Source: an uncultured Acidocella sp. (GTDB lineage Bacteria > Pseudomonadota > Alphaproteobacteria > Acetobacterales > Acetobacteraceae). From it: a stretch of DNA of 22,521 nt. The first letter of the stretch is position 1. Each line of letters opens with the position of its first letter. Positions 22,491 through 22,521 of the stretch are shown here, piece by piece. The translations under genes were made by a program, and so were the position numbers. Where the stretch lies: NCBI RefSeq assembly GCF_946222605.1, contig NZ_CAMIIE010000049.1, positions 1 to 22,521 of the forward strand. Reading direction: 5' to 3'. The notes below the pieces were generated by a model that worked only from the letters and a program-made list of their open reading frames with translations, had not been told where the DNA came from and ran no database searches.

Positions 22491-22518
22491 TTGACAGATT
22501 GCCCTGGGATGGCATGAT
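22491..22518 (+). promoter_or_regulatory. Sigma70-type promoter at the right edge
   Basis: A perfect -35 TTGACA (22491-22496) is followed after 16 bases by CATGAT (22513-22518), a 4/6 match to the -10. It points to a plus-strand gene starting beyond the window. Confidence 0.5.
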
Positions 22519-22521
22519 TTT

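Overview
The window is GC-rich chromosomal DNA with dense, short-spaced genes. The gene set points to an alphaproteobacterium: an FnrN/FixK-type regulator with FNR/FixK boxes, the order proA-nadD-rsfS-rlmH-gpmI-envC-ctpA-rppH, and a Tat-exported AmiC-type amidase next to a class A penicillin-binding protein. Hairpin-rich intergenic repeats and the fused GNAT-Nudix protein would fit the Rhodospirillales/Acetobacteraceae side. That family-level placement is an inference from gene content and style, not from a marker-gene comparison. No phage, transposase, CRISPR array or rRNA operon was seen.

Left arm, minus strand (1-4100): a CBS-CBS-BON protein cut by the window edge, a four-cysteine Fnr-type oxygen regulator, a CPBP intramembrane protease, an MFS carboxylate/sugar:proton symporter, and tRNA-Pro(CGG) with an encoded CCA. 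One FNR/FixK palindrome lies just upstream of fnr and another between fnr and the CBS-BON gene. This looks like a small self-controlled anaerobic regulon.

Envelope pair, plus strand (4287-7740): a Tat-exported N-acetylmuramoyl-L-alanine amidase followed by PBP1A. It is closed by a two-hairpin repeat element that includes the PBP1A stop codon, and by a strong bidirectional terminator.

Redox block (7918-11983): a minus-strand operon of cytochrome b561-like protein, molybdopterin oxidoreductase and DUF1223 CxxC protein, with ATGA overlaps at both junctions. It is divergent from a small secreted Met/His-rich pentad-repeat protein. Downstream comes a peroxiredoxin-like protein whose best ribosome binding site points to an AUC start codon, overlapping by one base with a LysR regulator that carries a cysteine at the OxyR position.

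Housekeeping block (12056-22413): minus-strand cinA-like and GNAT-Nudix genes diverge from a long plus-strand run. That run holds proA, nadD, rsfS and rlmH (proline, NAD, ribosome silencing, 23S rRNA methylation), then gpmI, envC and ctpA (glycolysis, septal amidase activation, periplasmic proteolysis), then rppH and a dienelactone hydrolase-family gene. A ~190-bp hairpin-rich repeat separates ctpA from rppH, and a degenerate relative lies after the LysR gene.

I found no clearly new multi-gene system. The items most worth checking are the AUC/AUA start-codon candidates, the paired FNR boxes, the coupled cytochrome b-Moco-DUF1223 operon facing the Met/His-rich protein, and the two kinds of structured intergenic repeat.
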